The notes below the pieces were generated by a model. That model was not told the DNA's origin. It did not search any database and worked only from the letters and a program-made list of their open reading frames with translations. The position numbers and the translations under genes were made by a program. Shown piece by piece: positions 17,029-24,869 of a DNA stretch of 64,000 nt; position 1 is the stretch's first letter, and each line of letters opens with the position of its first letter. Source of the stretch: Chitinophaga lutea (lineage in GTDB: Bacteria > Bacteroidota > Bacteroidia > Chitinophagales > Chitinophagaceae); the NCBI RefSeq assembly GCF_003813775.1, contig NZ_RPDH01000002.1, positions 1,178,001-1,242,000 on the forward strand, written 5' to 3'.

Positions 17029-18729
17029 CTACAACGACTGCCGCTTCAGCTCCTGCACCGCATAATCCGCCGCGCGCGCCGTGAGCGCCATATACGTCAG
17101 CGAAGGGTTCTGGCAGGCGGAAGAAGTCATACATGCGCCGTCGGTTACAAATACATTCTTCGCGCTGTGCACCTGGTTCCAGGCATTGAGCATCGACGTA
17201 CGGGGATCGCGGCCCATGCGGGCTGTGCCCATTTCGTGAATGGCGCCGCCGGGGTAAGAATCACGCTGGAACGGTTTTACATCTTTTAATCCGGCCGCCT
17301 CCAGCATTTCCGCGGCATCCGCGTCCATATCCACCCGCATTTGCCGCTCATTCTCCTTAAACTCGCAGTTGAATTTCAGGACCGGCTGGCCCCAGGTGTC
17401 TTTCAGCGAATGATCGAGCGTTACCTGGTTTTCATAATACGGCAGGCATTCGCCAAAGCCCATCAGGCCCATTTGCCAGGGCCCGGGCTCCGACAGGTAA
17501 TCTTTGTAGGAAGCGCCGATACCAAGCTCCGCAATGCCCCGCGACCAACCGGTGCGGCTGCTGGAGCCTGAATAACCGAAACCACGGAGATAGGACCGTT
17601 TGTCTGTGCCGATATTCCTGAAACGGGGAATATAAAAACCGGCGGGACGCTGGCCGTAATAATATTTATCGGCAAACTCTTCGGAAATACCGCTGGCGCC
17701 TGCATGGAAATGATGGTCCATCAGGTAGTGCCCCAGCACGCCATGATCGTTGCCCAGCCCTTGCGGGAAGCGTGATGAAATGGAATTCAGCAATATAAAC
17801 GTACTCCCCAGTGCGGATGCGTTCAGGAAAATTATGCGGGCATAATATTCGGTGACGGCTTTGGTGTGTTTGTCGATCACCCGCACGCCGGTAGCTTTAC
17901 CTTTTTCTTCGTCGTAGATAATGGAGTTTACGATCGAATCGGGCCGGAGGGAGAGATTGCCGGTTTTGACGGCTGCGGGAAGGGTCGACGACTGCGTGCT
18001 GAAATACGCGCCGAACGGGCATCCCATCGCACAACGGTTCCGGTACTGGCACTTTTCGCGGTCACCGATTCTTTCGGTGAGATTGGCGGTGCGGAAGATG
18101 GTCATTTTCCGGCCGGGATAAGTGGCTTCTATCCGTTTTTTCGTTTCCTTTTCAAAACAGTTCATCTCCATCGGCGGCTGAAACACCCCATCGGGCAGAT
18201 GCGGCAACCCTTCGGCCTGACCGCTGATGCCCGCAAATGCTTCCACATGATCGTACCAGGGCGCCAGGTCTTTGTAGCGGATGGGCCAGTCGATCCCCAT
18301 CCCGTCTTTCGCATTGGCTTCAAAATCCATCTCACTCAGCCGCAAAGACCCTCTCCCCCACATGATCGAACGCCCACCCACGATGTCGGGCCGCGTCCAG
18401 TCGAAACGTTTTTCTTCGGTATACGGACTGTCGGCGTCCTTCATCCAGTAACTTTCATTGAACTCGCTGTATACCCGCTCGCGGATGAGGTACGGATGAG
18501 ATTTTTTCTGTTCCGTCGTCAACCTCCCGCGATGCTCCACCTCCCACGGCGCCTTCACGGCATTCGTATAATCCTTGATATGCTCCAGCTGCCGGCCGCG
18601 TTCCAGCATCAATACTTTCAGCCCCTTTTCGCAGAGCTCCTTGGCAGCCCAGCCCCCGCTGATGCCGGAGCCTATCACGATGGCATCGTACGTGTTCGCG
18701 GGTTTCGCCTTCAGGTTCAGGTTGATCAT
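17029..18729 (-). CDS. GMC-type FAD oxidoreductase, LacA-like, without its subunit 3
   Basis: 566 residues. N-terminal FAD motif GSGISGGWAAKE at 20-31, and a DIVGGRSIMWGRGSLR substrate/FAD segment. The subfamily-specific cysteine motif CQYRNRCAMGCPFGA and the C-terminal QNPSLTYMALTARAADYA region are also present. It is a clear paralogue of the enzyme at 47461-49170. The subfamily includes membrane-linked glycoside 3-dehydrogenases that work with a gluconate-2-dehydrogenase-subunit-3-like protein, but no such gene adjoins here. It may borrow the subunit from 46917-47441. No signal peptide; the family travels with the Tat-exported small subunit. Confidence 0.9.
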   Translation of the reverse strand: MINLNLKAKPANTYDAIVIGSGISGGWAAKELCEKGLKVLMLERGRQLEHIKDYTNAVKAPWEVEHRGRLTTEQKKSHPYLIRERVYSEFNESYWMKDADSPYTEEKRFDWTRPDIVGGRSIMWGRGSLRLSEMDFEANAKDGMGIDWPIRYKDLAPWYDHVEAFAGISGQAEGLPHLPDGVFQPPMEMNCFEKETKKRIEATYPGRKMTIFRTANLTERIGDREKCQYRNRCAMGCPFGAYFSTQSSTLPAAVKTGNLSLRPDSIVNSIIYDEEKGKATGVRVIDKHTKAVTEYYARIIFLNASALGSTFILLNSISSRFPQGLGNDHGVLGHYLMDHHFHAGASGISEEFADKYYYGQRPAGFYIPRFRNIGTDKRSYLRGFGYSGSSSRTGWSRGIAELGIGASYKDYLSEPGPWQMGLMGFGECLPYYENQVTLDHSLKDTWGQPVLKFNCEFKENERQMRVDMDADAAEMLEAAGLKDVKPFQRDSYPGGAIHEMGTARMGRDPRTSMLNAWNQVHSAKNVFVTDGACMTSSACQNPSLTYMALTARAADYAVQELKRQSL

Positions 18730-18800
18730 AATATCGTATCAGCTTTCGAGAAATATAGTAAAAAACCATGGCATGTTCCCGGCGTCGGCTCGATAATTTT

Positions 18801-18816
18801 ATGTAAGTAGTTACAT
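18801..18816. promoter_or_regulatory. Palindromic operator candidate, copy 1
   Basis: ATGTAAGTAGTTACAT with perfect 6-base arms ATGTAA/TTACAT, 68 bases before the TonB-receptor start. Its reverse complement recurs with one change at 18924-18939. Size and symmetry fit a MarR- or TetR-type dimer site; a MarR gene is second in this operon. Confidence 0.6.
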
Positions 18817-18883
18817 TAAATACATGAACGGTAGCAGAAATAGTCCGCCACCGGCCTAATTTCGCATAAAAAGCCCCGACCAG

Positions 18884-21322
18884 ATGAAGACGACCAAGAT
18901 CCGCGTATTTCTTTTGTTGATGTATGTAACTACTTACGTAAATAACCTGCAGGCTCAAAACCCGGTGCAGCATTACGCCGTCAAAGGGCGTCTTTCCGGC
19001 CAGGGCGCACTCCAGGAAGTAGTGATCCAGCTGCTGCACCCGGCCGGTAAAAAACTGGTGAAAGTGGAATATGCAGACAGCGCAGGCAATTTTACCTTCG
19101 ACCGCATTCCAGCCGGCAATTACATCATCACCACGCAGAGCATGGGCTTTGCACGCTACGAGTCGGCTCCTTTCAGCCATCAGCAGCATACACAGCTGGG
19201 CACCATCGCGCTGCAGCCCCTCACCACCACCCTCAGGGAAGCCGCGGTAACGGCCAACAGGCCTTTCATCCAGCAGCGTTACGATAAAACGGTGCTGAAC
19301 GTATCGGCTTCCATCTCCGCGGCAGGCAGCTCTGCGCTGGAAGTACTGGAAAAAGCCCCGGGCATCACCATCGACCAGAACGATAACATCGCCATGCGCG
19401 GCAGGCAGGGCGTGCAGGTGATGATAGACGGAAAACTGGTGCCCATGAGCGGACAGGACCTTGCGAATATGCTCCGCAGCATGTCTGCCAGCCAGATAGA
19501 AACCATCGATCTGATCACCAATCCTTCCGCCAAATACGATGCGGCCGGCAATTCAGGGATTATCGACATACGGTTGAAAAAAGGTAAAAGCACGGGAACC
19601 AATGGCAATATTACCCTGAGTGCCGGCCAGGGCGTGTATCCGAAACTGAACCCTTCCTTTAACTTCAACAGCAAACACAAAAAACTGAACGTGTTTGCCT
19701 CGTACAGCTACAACTATCGCCGGGATTTCAACGATCTCACCATCTACCGCGATTTTTATAACAACAAAGATGAAATAACGGGGAGCATCAACTACGACAA
19801 CTATTTCAAGTTACGCGTATCCTCCCACAACGCGCGCGTGGGAGCCGATTATAACATCAACCGGGATATCACGGTGGGCGTGTCGGCAAACGGCATCTTC
19901 ACCAATATCAACGTAGGCTCCAACAGCGTGGCGCAGTCGTACGACGCGCAGCACCAGCAGACCGGTTCCTTTACCACCCTCGGTAACAACAGCCCGGCGC
20001 GCAACAACGGCAGCCTGAACCTCAACTATAAACATACGCTGGATACGACCGGCCGCGAACTGACGGCGGACCTTGATTATGCCCGTTTTTCCAGCGGTGA
20101 ATTGCAGGACTACCACACCGCTTATTTCGACCTGAACATGCAACCGTCCAGGCAGCCTTATGTGCTGTTCGGTGATCTGAACGGCGACCTGCGCATCAAA
20201 TCCGTTAAAGCGGACTATACCCAGCCATTGCGTCGCATCGGCGCCAGGCTCGAAGCGGGCCTCAAAAGCAGCTGGGTAACGTCGGATAACGATGTGAAGT
20301 TCTATAACCGCAGCAACGGCGGCGATGTGCTCGATCCGGGCAAAAGCAACCAGTTCATCTACGAAGAAAACATCAACGCGGCTTACCTGAATGCTTCTAA
20401 AAAATGGAAGAAACTCAGCCTGCAACTGGGCTTGCGGGTGGAAAACACCAATGCCAGCGGCTTGCAGGTGACCACCAACGAAACCTTCGACCGGAATTAT
20501 ACGCAACTGTTCCCGAGCGGCTACGTAGGGTATGCCTTTAATGAACAGCACGACCTCGGGCTGTCGCTCAGCCGCCGCATCAACCGCCCGTCGTATCGCC
20601 AGCTGAATCCTTTCAAGGTATTCCTTGACCCGCTGACTTCGTCTTCAGGCAACCCTTTCATCAATGCCGAAACCACGCAATCCGTGGAGCTGACGCATAC
20701 TTTCCGGCAGCTGTACACCACGAAAGTCGGGTTCAGTCGTACCAAAGACAACATCCTGATGGTGCTGGCACCCGATGCGGAACCGAACAGCGTATTGCAG
20801 ACCTTCCGGAACCTGGCGCTCTACGATTATTACAACATCAGCCTCAGTGTGCCCGTTACCGTTGGCAAATGGCTGAGCAGCACCAACAATGTAGTAGCGT
20901 ATTACGGCCATTATAAAGGCAACGTGGTGAACACCGACCTGAACGTGAGCCGCGTGGCGTTCAACATCAATTCCAGCAACACCGTCACCCTCAATCCCAA
21001 CACCTCCATGGAAGTGATCGGCACCTATCAAAGCCGCTCCTATTACGGCTTCCTCGACGTGGACGGTTATTGGGCCGTGAACGTGGGCGCACAGCGGCAG
21101 TTGTGGAAAAAGAAAGCCTCGCTGAAACTGAACGTCAGTGATGTGTTTTTTACCAATAAAACCCGTGCGGTGACGCGCCTCACCGGGTATGGAGAACGCT
21201 TTTTCCAGCTCAGGGACACCCGCGTGCTCACCCTGAGCTTTACGTATAAATTCGGGGGGAGTCAGCCAGGCGCCAGAAGAAGAACCGGTGGTGCGGAAGA
21301 TGAGAAACGCCGGGCCGGATAA
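18884..21322 (+). CDS. TonB-dependent receptor, outer membrane beta-barrel family
   Basis: 812 residues. Signal peptide to about 24 (ending LQAQ), carboxypeptidase-regulatory-like domain (about 28-110), plug region with VLEKAPGITID, MIDGKLVPMSGQDL and NPSAKYDAAGNSGIIDI, then a barrel of the OMP_b-brl_3 type. The tail is GG/R-rich rather than ending on the usual terminal aromatic. No SusD or STN domain. It is probably a specific-substrate importer (peptide, siderophore or small molecule) controlled by the MarR regulator encoded 19 bp downstream. Two palindromes bracket its start. Confidence 0.93.
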   Translation: MKTTKIRVFLLLMYVTTYVNNLQAQNPVQHYAVKGRLSGQGALQEVVIQLLHPAGKKLVKVEYADSAGNFTFDRIPAGNYIITTQSMGFARYESAPFSHQQHTQLGTIALQPLTTTLREAAVTANRPFIQQRYDKTVLNVSASISAAGSSALEVLEKAPGITIDQNDNIAMRGRQGVQVMIDGKLVPMSGQDLANMLRSMSASQIETIDLITNPSAKYDAAGNSGIIDIRLKKGKSTGTNGNITLSAGQGVYPKLNPSFNFNSKHKKLNVFASYSYNYRRDFNDLTIYRDFYNNKDEITGSINYDNYFKLRVSSHNARVGADYNINRDITVGVSANGIFTNINVGSNSVAQSYDAQHQQTGSFTTLGNNSPARNNGSLNLNYKHTLDTTGRELTADLDYARFSSGELQDYHTAYFDLNMQPSRQPYVLFGDLNGDLRIKSVKADYTQPLRRIGARLEAGLKSSWVTSDNDVKFYNRSNGGDVLDPGKSNQFIYEENINAAYLNASKKWKKLSLQLGLRVENTNASGLQVTTNETFDRNYTQLFPSGYVGYAFNEQHDLGLSLSRRINRPSYRQLNPFKVFLDPLTSSSGNPFINAETTQSVELTHTFRQLYTTKVGFSRTKDNILMVLAPDAEPNSVLQTFRNLALYDYYNISLSVPVTVGKWLSSTNNVVAYYGHYKGNVVNTDLNVSRVAFNINSSNTVTLNPNTSMEVIGTYQSRSYYGFLDVDGYWAVNVGAQRQLWKKKASLKLNVSDVFFTNKTRAVTRLTGYGERFFQLRDTRVLTLSFTYKFGGSQPGARRRTGGAEDEKRRAG
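18924..18939. promoter_or_regulatory. Palindromic operator candidate, copy 2 (inside coding sequence)
   Basis: ATGTAACTACTTACGT, the reverse complement of the site at 18801-18816 at 15 of 16 positions. It lies 40 bases inside the TonB-receptor gene, in the signal-peptide codons. Centre-to-centre spacing is 123 bases. Confidence 0.55.
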
Positions 21323-21341
21323 AATTGTATAAATTTAGCGT

Positions 21342-21833
21342 ATGAATCTGGTGACCGAATTAGAAGAACTGGCACTGGCCACCCGCCTGAAACGGCTGGC
21401 GGAGCGCCTTTCGCAGGATGTAAGCAGGGTATACAAAGAATCAGGCCTCGATTTTGAGGCCCGCTGGTACCTGGTGCTGGAGTTGCTAAGCCGCCAAAAG
21501 GCGATGAGTATTACGGAAGTATCTGAATCCCTGCAGCTCAGCCACCCTGCCGTAGTGCAGTTCACCGACCAGCTGCTGACGCGCGGCCTCATCAAAGCCG
21601 CGGCCGACGAAAAAGACGCGCGCCGCCGCATCATTTCCCTCACTCCGGCCGGCAAACAAATGCATAAACAGATCGGCCCCATTCTCGACGTGATCAGGGA
21701 AGAAAACAGGAAGTGGCTGGCCACCGCCTCCGCCAACCTTCTGCAGGTTCTTTCAGAACTTGAAAAATCGCTGGATGAAAGAAGCATGTTCAAACGGATA
21801 AAGATCGCGCTGCTGGAAAAATCGGAGCAGTAG
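21342..21833 (+). CDS. MarR family transcriptional regulator
   Basis: 163 residues, full MarR length. The winged helix is clear: SITEVSESLQLSHPAVVQFTDQL as helix-turn-helix (about 62-85), ADEKDARRRIISLTPAG as the wing, and long dimerisation helices at both ends. It is the second gene after the TonB receptor (19-bp gap), so it probably senses the imported ligand and controls its own operon. The paired palindromes at 18801 and 18924 are candidate operators. No cysteine redox switch is obvious. Confidence 0.92.
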   Translation: MNLVTELEELALATRLKRLAERLSQDVSRVYKESGLDFEARWYLVLELLSRQKAMSITEVSESLQLSHPAVVQFTDQLLTRGLIKAAADEKDARRRIISLTPAGKQMHKQIGPILDVIREENRKWLATASANLLQVLSELEKSLDERSMFKRIKIALLEKSEQ

Positions 21834-21890
21834 AGGTTCGAACCGCCTTGTAATGGCGGGCCTGAATTGCTTATGCTGCCTTTAACGGTG

Positions 21891-22280
21891 CTTATTTTCC
21901 ACGCATTGACGGTCAAGGGTATTCACTGCATTTCTATACTGCCATTAACTTCGTGTCCGGCCACCGTTCTGATGGGGGCCCTTATTTCCCATACACTGAC
22001 GGTCAATGGCATTCCCTGTTCTCTACTGCCTTTAATTTCGTGCTTGCCACCGTTCGGATGGGGGAACCTTATTTCCCATACACTGACGGTCAATGGTATT
22101 CCCTTGTTTCTATACTGCTTTAAACTTCGCGCCTGCACACCGTTCAGATGAGAGGAATCTATTTTCCATACACCGACGGGCAATAGCATCCCCTGTATTT
22201 CTATACTGCCATTAATTTCGTGCCCACACATCGTTAAGACGCCATGAACCTGCTTTCCACACGCCGGCAGTCACAGGAAC
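21891..22280. repeat. Degenerate tandem repeat array, about 90-bp units
   Basis: Four full units and a degenerate fifth, aligned on TGACGGTCA at 21907, 21997, 22084, the variant CGACGGGCA at 22174, and a worn copy near 22265. Periods are 90, 87, 90 and about 91 bases. A unit contains CTTATTTCCCATACACTGAC, GGTCAATGG, CTACTGCC-TTTAATTTCGTG and CCACCGTTC-GATG. It fills most of the 584-base gap 21834-22417; the rest holds no gene. Open frames on both strands through it are short and I do not annotate them. Confidence 0.85.
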
Positions 22281-22417
22281 ACGGCTATCGGTCTCTAAGT
22301 CCCCCCGCGAATCCTCCCCCATTCTCCCCGGATTTCAAAAAAAAGCCCGCGAAAATCGATCGGCATCCTGTTTGCCGGCGGAGACCGTTTATTTTGTGAA
22401 CGAAAAACCACGGAACT

Positions 22418-23287
22418 ATGAACCAGCAACAACTCGAACAATACCTCCAGCAACTCCGCAGTATGGGCCTCACGGAAGACGCCATCGCCATGTACCGCCA
22501 GCAGATGGAACAGGCCATGCAGTTCTCCGCCAACTTAGGCAACCAGTTCAACCAGTTTGCAAGCATGTTTGGCAGCCAGCAGGGCCTGCACGATGCCGTC
22601 AATGCCGTACGGCTGAACGAGGCCGCCACGCTCTCCACCGGAGAGCAATGGGCCGTTGCCTGTGGCGCCGATGTGGCGTTTGCCAACGGACAATATCTCA
22701 ACGACCTGGCCACCGGCCTCGATAAATCCACCTGCCGCCAGCTGCTGTCGGATTGGTGGGACATCGACGGCACGGAAGAATTGCAGGAAAGGATCGCCAT
22801 CCTCAAAGAAAGCGGCTCCCGCGTGGAGTACGACATCATCTGGCAGGCGCTGAACACCGTGTCTATCAAGGAAAGCAAGGCCTTTTTACGGGAATACGTG
22901 GCAGACGCCGGCCTGGACGAGGAAACGGTGCTGGATCATATGCGCAACACCCGCGATGCACTGGAACTGTTTGCCGAAAAACAATTACTGGAGCCGGGCC
23001 TTCAACCCGAAATGCTCATCTGGGACTTCGCCCGTATCATCAATCTGAGCCGGGGCGGCTTCGATGCGGGGTATTTAACCCGGGAACAGGCCCTGGAACA
23101 TATTATGTTTTGCGTACCGGCCATCCAGCGCGTGTACACATCGTGGAAACATCTCTCGATTTCGTACCAGTTTGCCCGTTGTGTGTGGAATGGCGTGGAC
23201 GAAGAAGAAGCGGAGGAATTCCTGCAGAACATGGAAGTATTGCTCACCGACCCGAAAAGCCCCTGGATGACGCTGCCCTGGAAATAA
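22418..23287 (+). CDS. DUF1266 domain-containing protein
   Basis: 289 residues. The first 50 are glutamine- and methionine-rich helix. The remainder matches DUF1266: WDIDGTEELQERIAIL, W-x-ARIINLSRGGFDAGYLTREQALE and the late SWKHLSISYQFARCVWNG. Family members (such as E. coli YbeU/YbeR) have no known function. Cytosolic by sequence. The gene is preceded by the tandem repeat array and closed by a bidirectional terminator. Start ATG 22418 follows a TATTTTGTG stretch at 22390 that weakly resembles a -7 element. Confidence 0.85.
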   Translation: MNQQQLEQYLQQLRSMGLTEDAIAMYRQQMEQAMQFSANLGNQFNQFASMFGSQQGLHDAVNAVRLNEAATLSTGEQWAVACGADVAFANGQYLNDLATGLDKSTCRQLLSDWWDIDGTEELQERIAILKESGSRVEYDIIWQALNTVSIKESKAFLREYVADAGLDEETVLDHMRNTRDALELFAEKQLLEPGLQPEMLIWDFARIINLSRGGFDAGYLTREQALEHIMFCVPAIQRVYTSWKHLSISYQFARCVWNGVDEEEAEEFLQNMEVLLTDPKSPWMTLPWK

Positions 23288-23297
23288 ACACCTTCAT

Positions 23298-23331
23298 AAA
23301 AAAAGAGGGAGCGTGCTGCCCCCTCTTTTTT
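23298..23331. terminator. Bidirectional rho-independent terminator
   Basis: AAAAAAAGAGGG (23298-23309) pairs with CCCTCTTTTTT (23321-23331) between convergent genes; the arm overlaps the stop codon of the minus-strand gene. Confidence 0.8.
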
Positions 23332-23605
23332 ATTCAACTGCCAGCGATTCCGCCAGCCCGTTGTCTTCCACAAATTTGTCGCGTTTCGCCTTGTAAGCCT
23401 CTACCAGGCCCTCCACTTTGTCGGTGCCGCCCACAATGCTGTCGTAAATATCACCCAGCGATTTTTCGAGCTCGTTATCGCCCAGGTTGATGTTGTCCGT
23501 TTCTATCTGCCCGATCTTTTTCACGAGGGAAGACTGCGTATTTTTCAGATCTTCCAGTTCCCGGATGATTTTATCCATCAATAATGCTTTTTCTCTTTTG
23601 TCCAT
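23330..23605 (-). CDS. Small coiled-coil hypothetical protein
   Basis: 91 residues from the ATG at 23605 (MDKREKALL); the frame opens 14 codons earlier but those are serine/lysine-rich and less likely. Entirely helical and charged: MDKIIRELEDLKNTQSSLVKKIGQIE has heptad spacing, then a second helix VEGLVEAYKAKRDKFVEDN. No recognised family. Probably a cytosolic coiled-coil protein; the function is unknown. Confidence 0.7.
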   Translation of the reverse strand: MDKREKALLMDKIIRELEDLKNTQSSLVKKIGQIETDNINLGDNELEKSLGDIYDSIVGGTDKVEGLVEAYKAKRDKFVEDNGLAESLAVE

Positions 23606-23667
23606 ATGAGCACTTTTTTTGGATGAGGAATACCTGTTGGGCGTCAAATATGATGCCAGCCCTATGC

Positions 23668-24351
23668 TCAGCCGCGGACTTTATGGAAGCTGATCTCCCT
23701 CCGCTGCCGGAATCCCATATGCTCATACAGCCGGATGGCCCTTTCGTTCGTTGTTGCCACATGCAGGAAAGAAGTAATACCCTTTGCGGCATGCATGCCG
23801 CATAATTGTTCAATGAGCCGCTGCGCGTAGCCGCGGCCGGTATGCTCCGGATGCGTGGCAATGGCGCTCAATTCCGCGAAGCCGGTCATGCGCATGCGCT
23901 CACCCGCCATGGCCACCAGCATACCGTTTTGCCGGATACCGTAATAGGTGCCCAGCAGTCTCGTATCTGCGTGATAATAACCGGGCTGCACCAAATTGAT
24001 GAGCTGAAACATATCGTGCGCATCTTCCGCCCGCAATTCCTCCACTGTTGCCGCATCGTGCTGCCGGGCCACCGCGGGCGGCGTTTGGGCAAGCACCATC
24101 TGCGCACAGGGCAGTTCATGCTCGAGCGACCAGTGCGGCGGCAATACAGGCAAATGCCCGATGATAAAAAATGTTTCTCCTTTGGTCATCCAGGGTATCA
24201 GTTCCTCAATACCTTCCTGGGCGTTGCGGCAGGCCGTAAACGGCACCACACCGGGCCGGTACCTTTTGGCACGGGCGCTGCCCATGGCAAAATCCGCATG
24301 CTCGCTGTTCAATGCGCTCCAGGCCGGGTTATCCAGTAAAGTTTCATTCAT
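23668..24351 (-). CDS. GNAT family N-acetyltransferase (FR47-like)
   Basis: 227 residues with an N-terminal extension of about 100 residues before the GNAT core. The acetyl-CoA site is visible as ATHPEHTGRGYAQRLIEQL (motif A, R/QxxGxA type) followed by FLHVATTNERAIRLYEHMGF (motif B). This is the FR47/YitI-like layout. The substrate is unknown. Single gene. Confidence 0.88.
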   Translation of the reverse strand: MNETLLDNPAWSALNSEHADFAMGSARAKRYRPGVVPFTACRNAQEGIEELIPWMTKGETFFIIGHLPVLPPHWSLEHELPCAQMVLAQTPPAVARQHDAATVEELRAEDAHDMFQLINLVQPGYYHADTRLLGTYYGIRQNGMLVAMAGERMRMTGFAELSAIATHPEHTGRGYAQRLIEQLCGMHAAKGITSFLHVATTNERAIRLYEHMGFRQRREISFHKVRG

Positions 24352-24515
24352 CTGGCCAAGTTAAGGAATATTCCCGCATCCACTTCTTCTCCCCGGCCCT
24401 GCCCGCCTACGGCTGTACCGGTAATTCCATATTTTTTCCCTAACCTTGTCCAAAGAAGGGAATTCCATTTGTTATAGTGTAAATACATTTTCCGTAACAC
24501 TTAAAAAATTACACA

Positions 24516-24869
24516 ATGGACGAGTTCATTTTAATCTTCCGCCACGAAGACGGCACCAAAGTAGCATCCCCGGAACAGATGCAGGTATGGATGAAACAGA
24601 CTATGGACTGGATTGGCGGGATTGCCGCGCAAAACAAATTCAAACACGGCAACGGCCTGCCGTTCGAGGATGCGCGCGTCGTATGGCACAACAACGTGGT
24701 GACCAACGGGCCCTTCGGCGATATCAAGGAAACGATCGGCGGTTACATCATTGTAAAAGCGGAATCCGTGGACGAAGCGGTGGAATTTGCCAAAGGTTGT
24801 CCCGTTTTGCAGGGCGACGGCAACAGCGTGGAAGTGAGAAAAATCATCAAAGGAGACGGCATCCATTAA
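24516..24869 (+). CDS. YCII-related DGPF-domain protein
   Basis: 117 residues, one DGPF/YCII domain. The usual start FILIFRHEDGT is followed by a W-rich helix and VVTNGPFGDIKETIGGYIIV, which carries the DGPF-equivalent NGPFGD motif; it ends in a VEVRKI strand. In the ECF42 sigma-factor group, DGPF proteins are typically encoded beside the sigma factor and are part of its regulon. The stop codon directly abuts the next ATG, so the two genes are translationally linked. Confidence 0.9.
   Translation: MDEFILIFRHEDGTKVASPEQMQVWMKQTMDWIGGIAAQNKFKHGNGLPFEDARVVWHNNVVTNGPFGDIKETIGGYIIVKAESVDEAVEFAKGCPVLQGDGNSVEVRKIIKGDGIH

Noticed and set aside
21834..21865. TTCGAACC stretch with a small hairpin, considered as a tRNA T-arm
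   Set aside because: No acceptor stem, anticodon stem or D-arm can be built around it.
21867..22231. Open frames on both strands across the 90-bp repeat array
   Set aside because: Both strands stay open because the periods are mostly multiples of three; neither peptide has a recognisable domain or start signal. Kept only as a repeat and a finding.
21891..22280. Tandem array considered as a CRISPR array
   Set aside because: Units are about 90 bases with drift over their full length, without short conserved repeats and unique spacers; no cas genes nearby.
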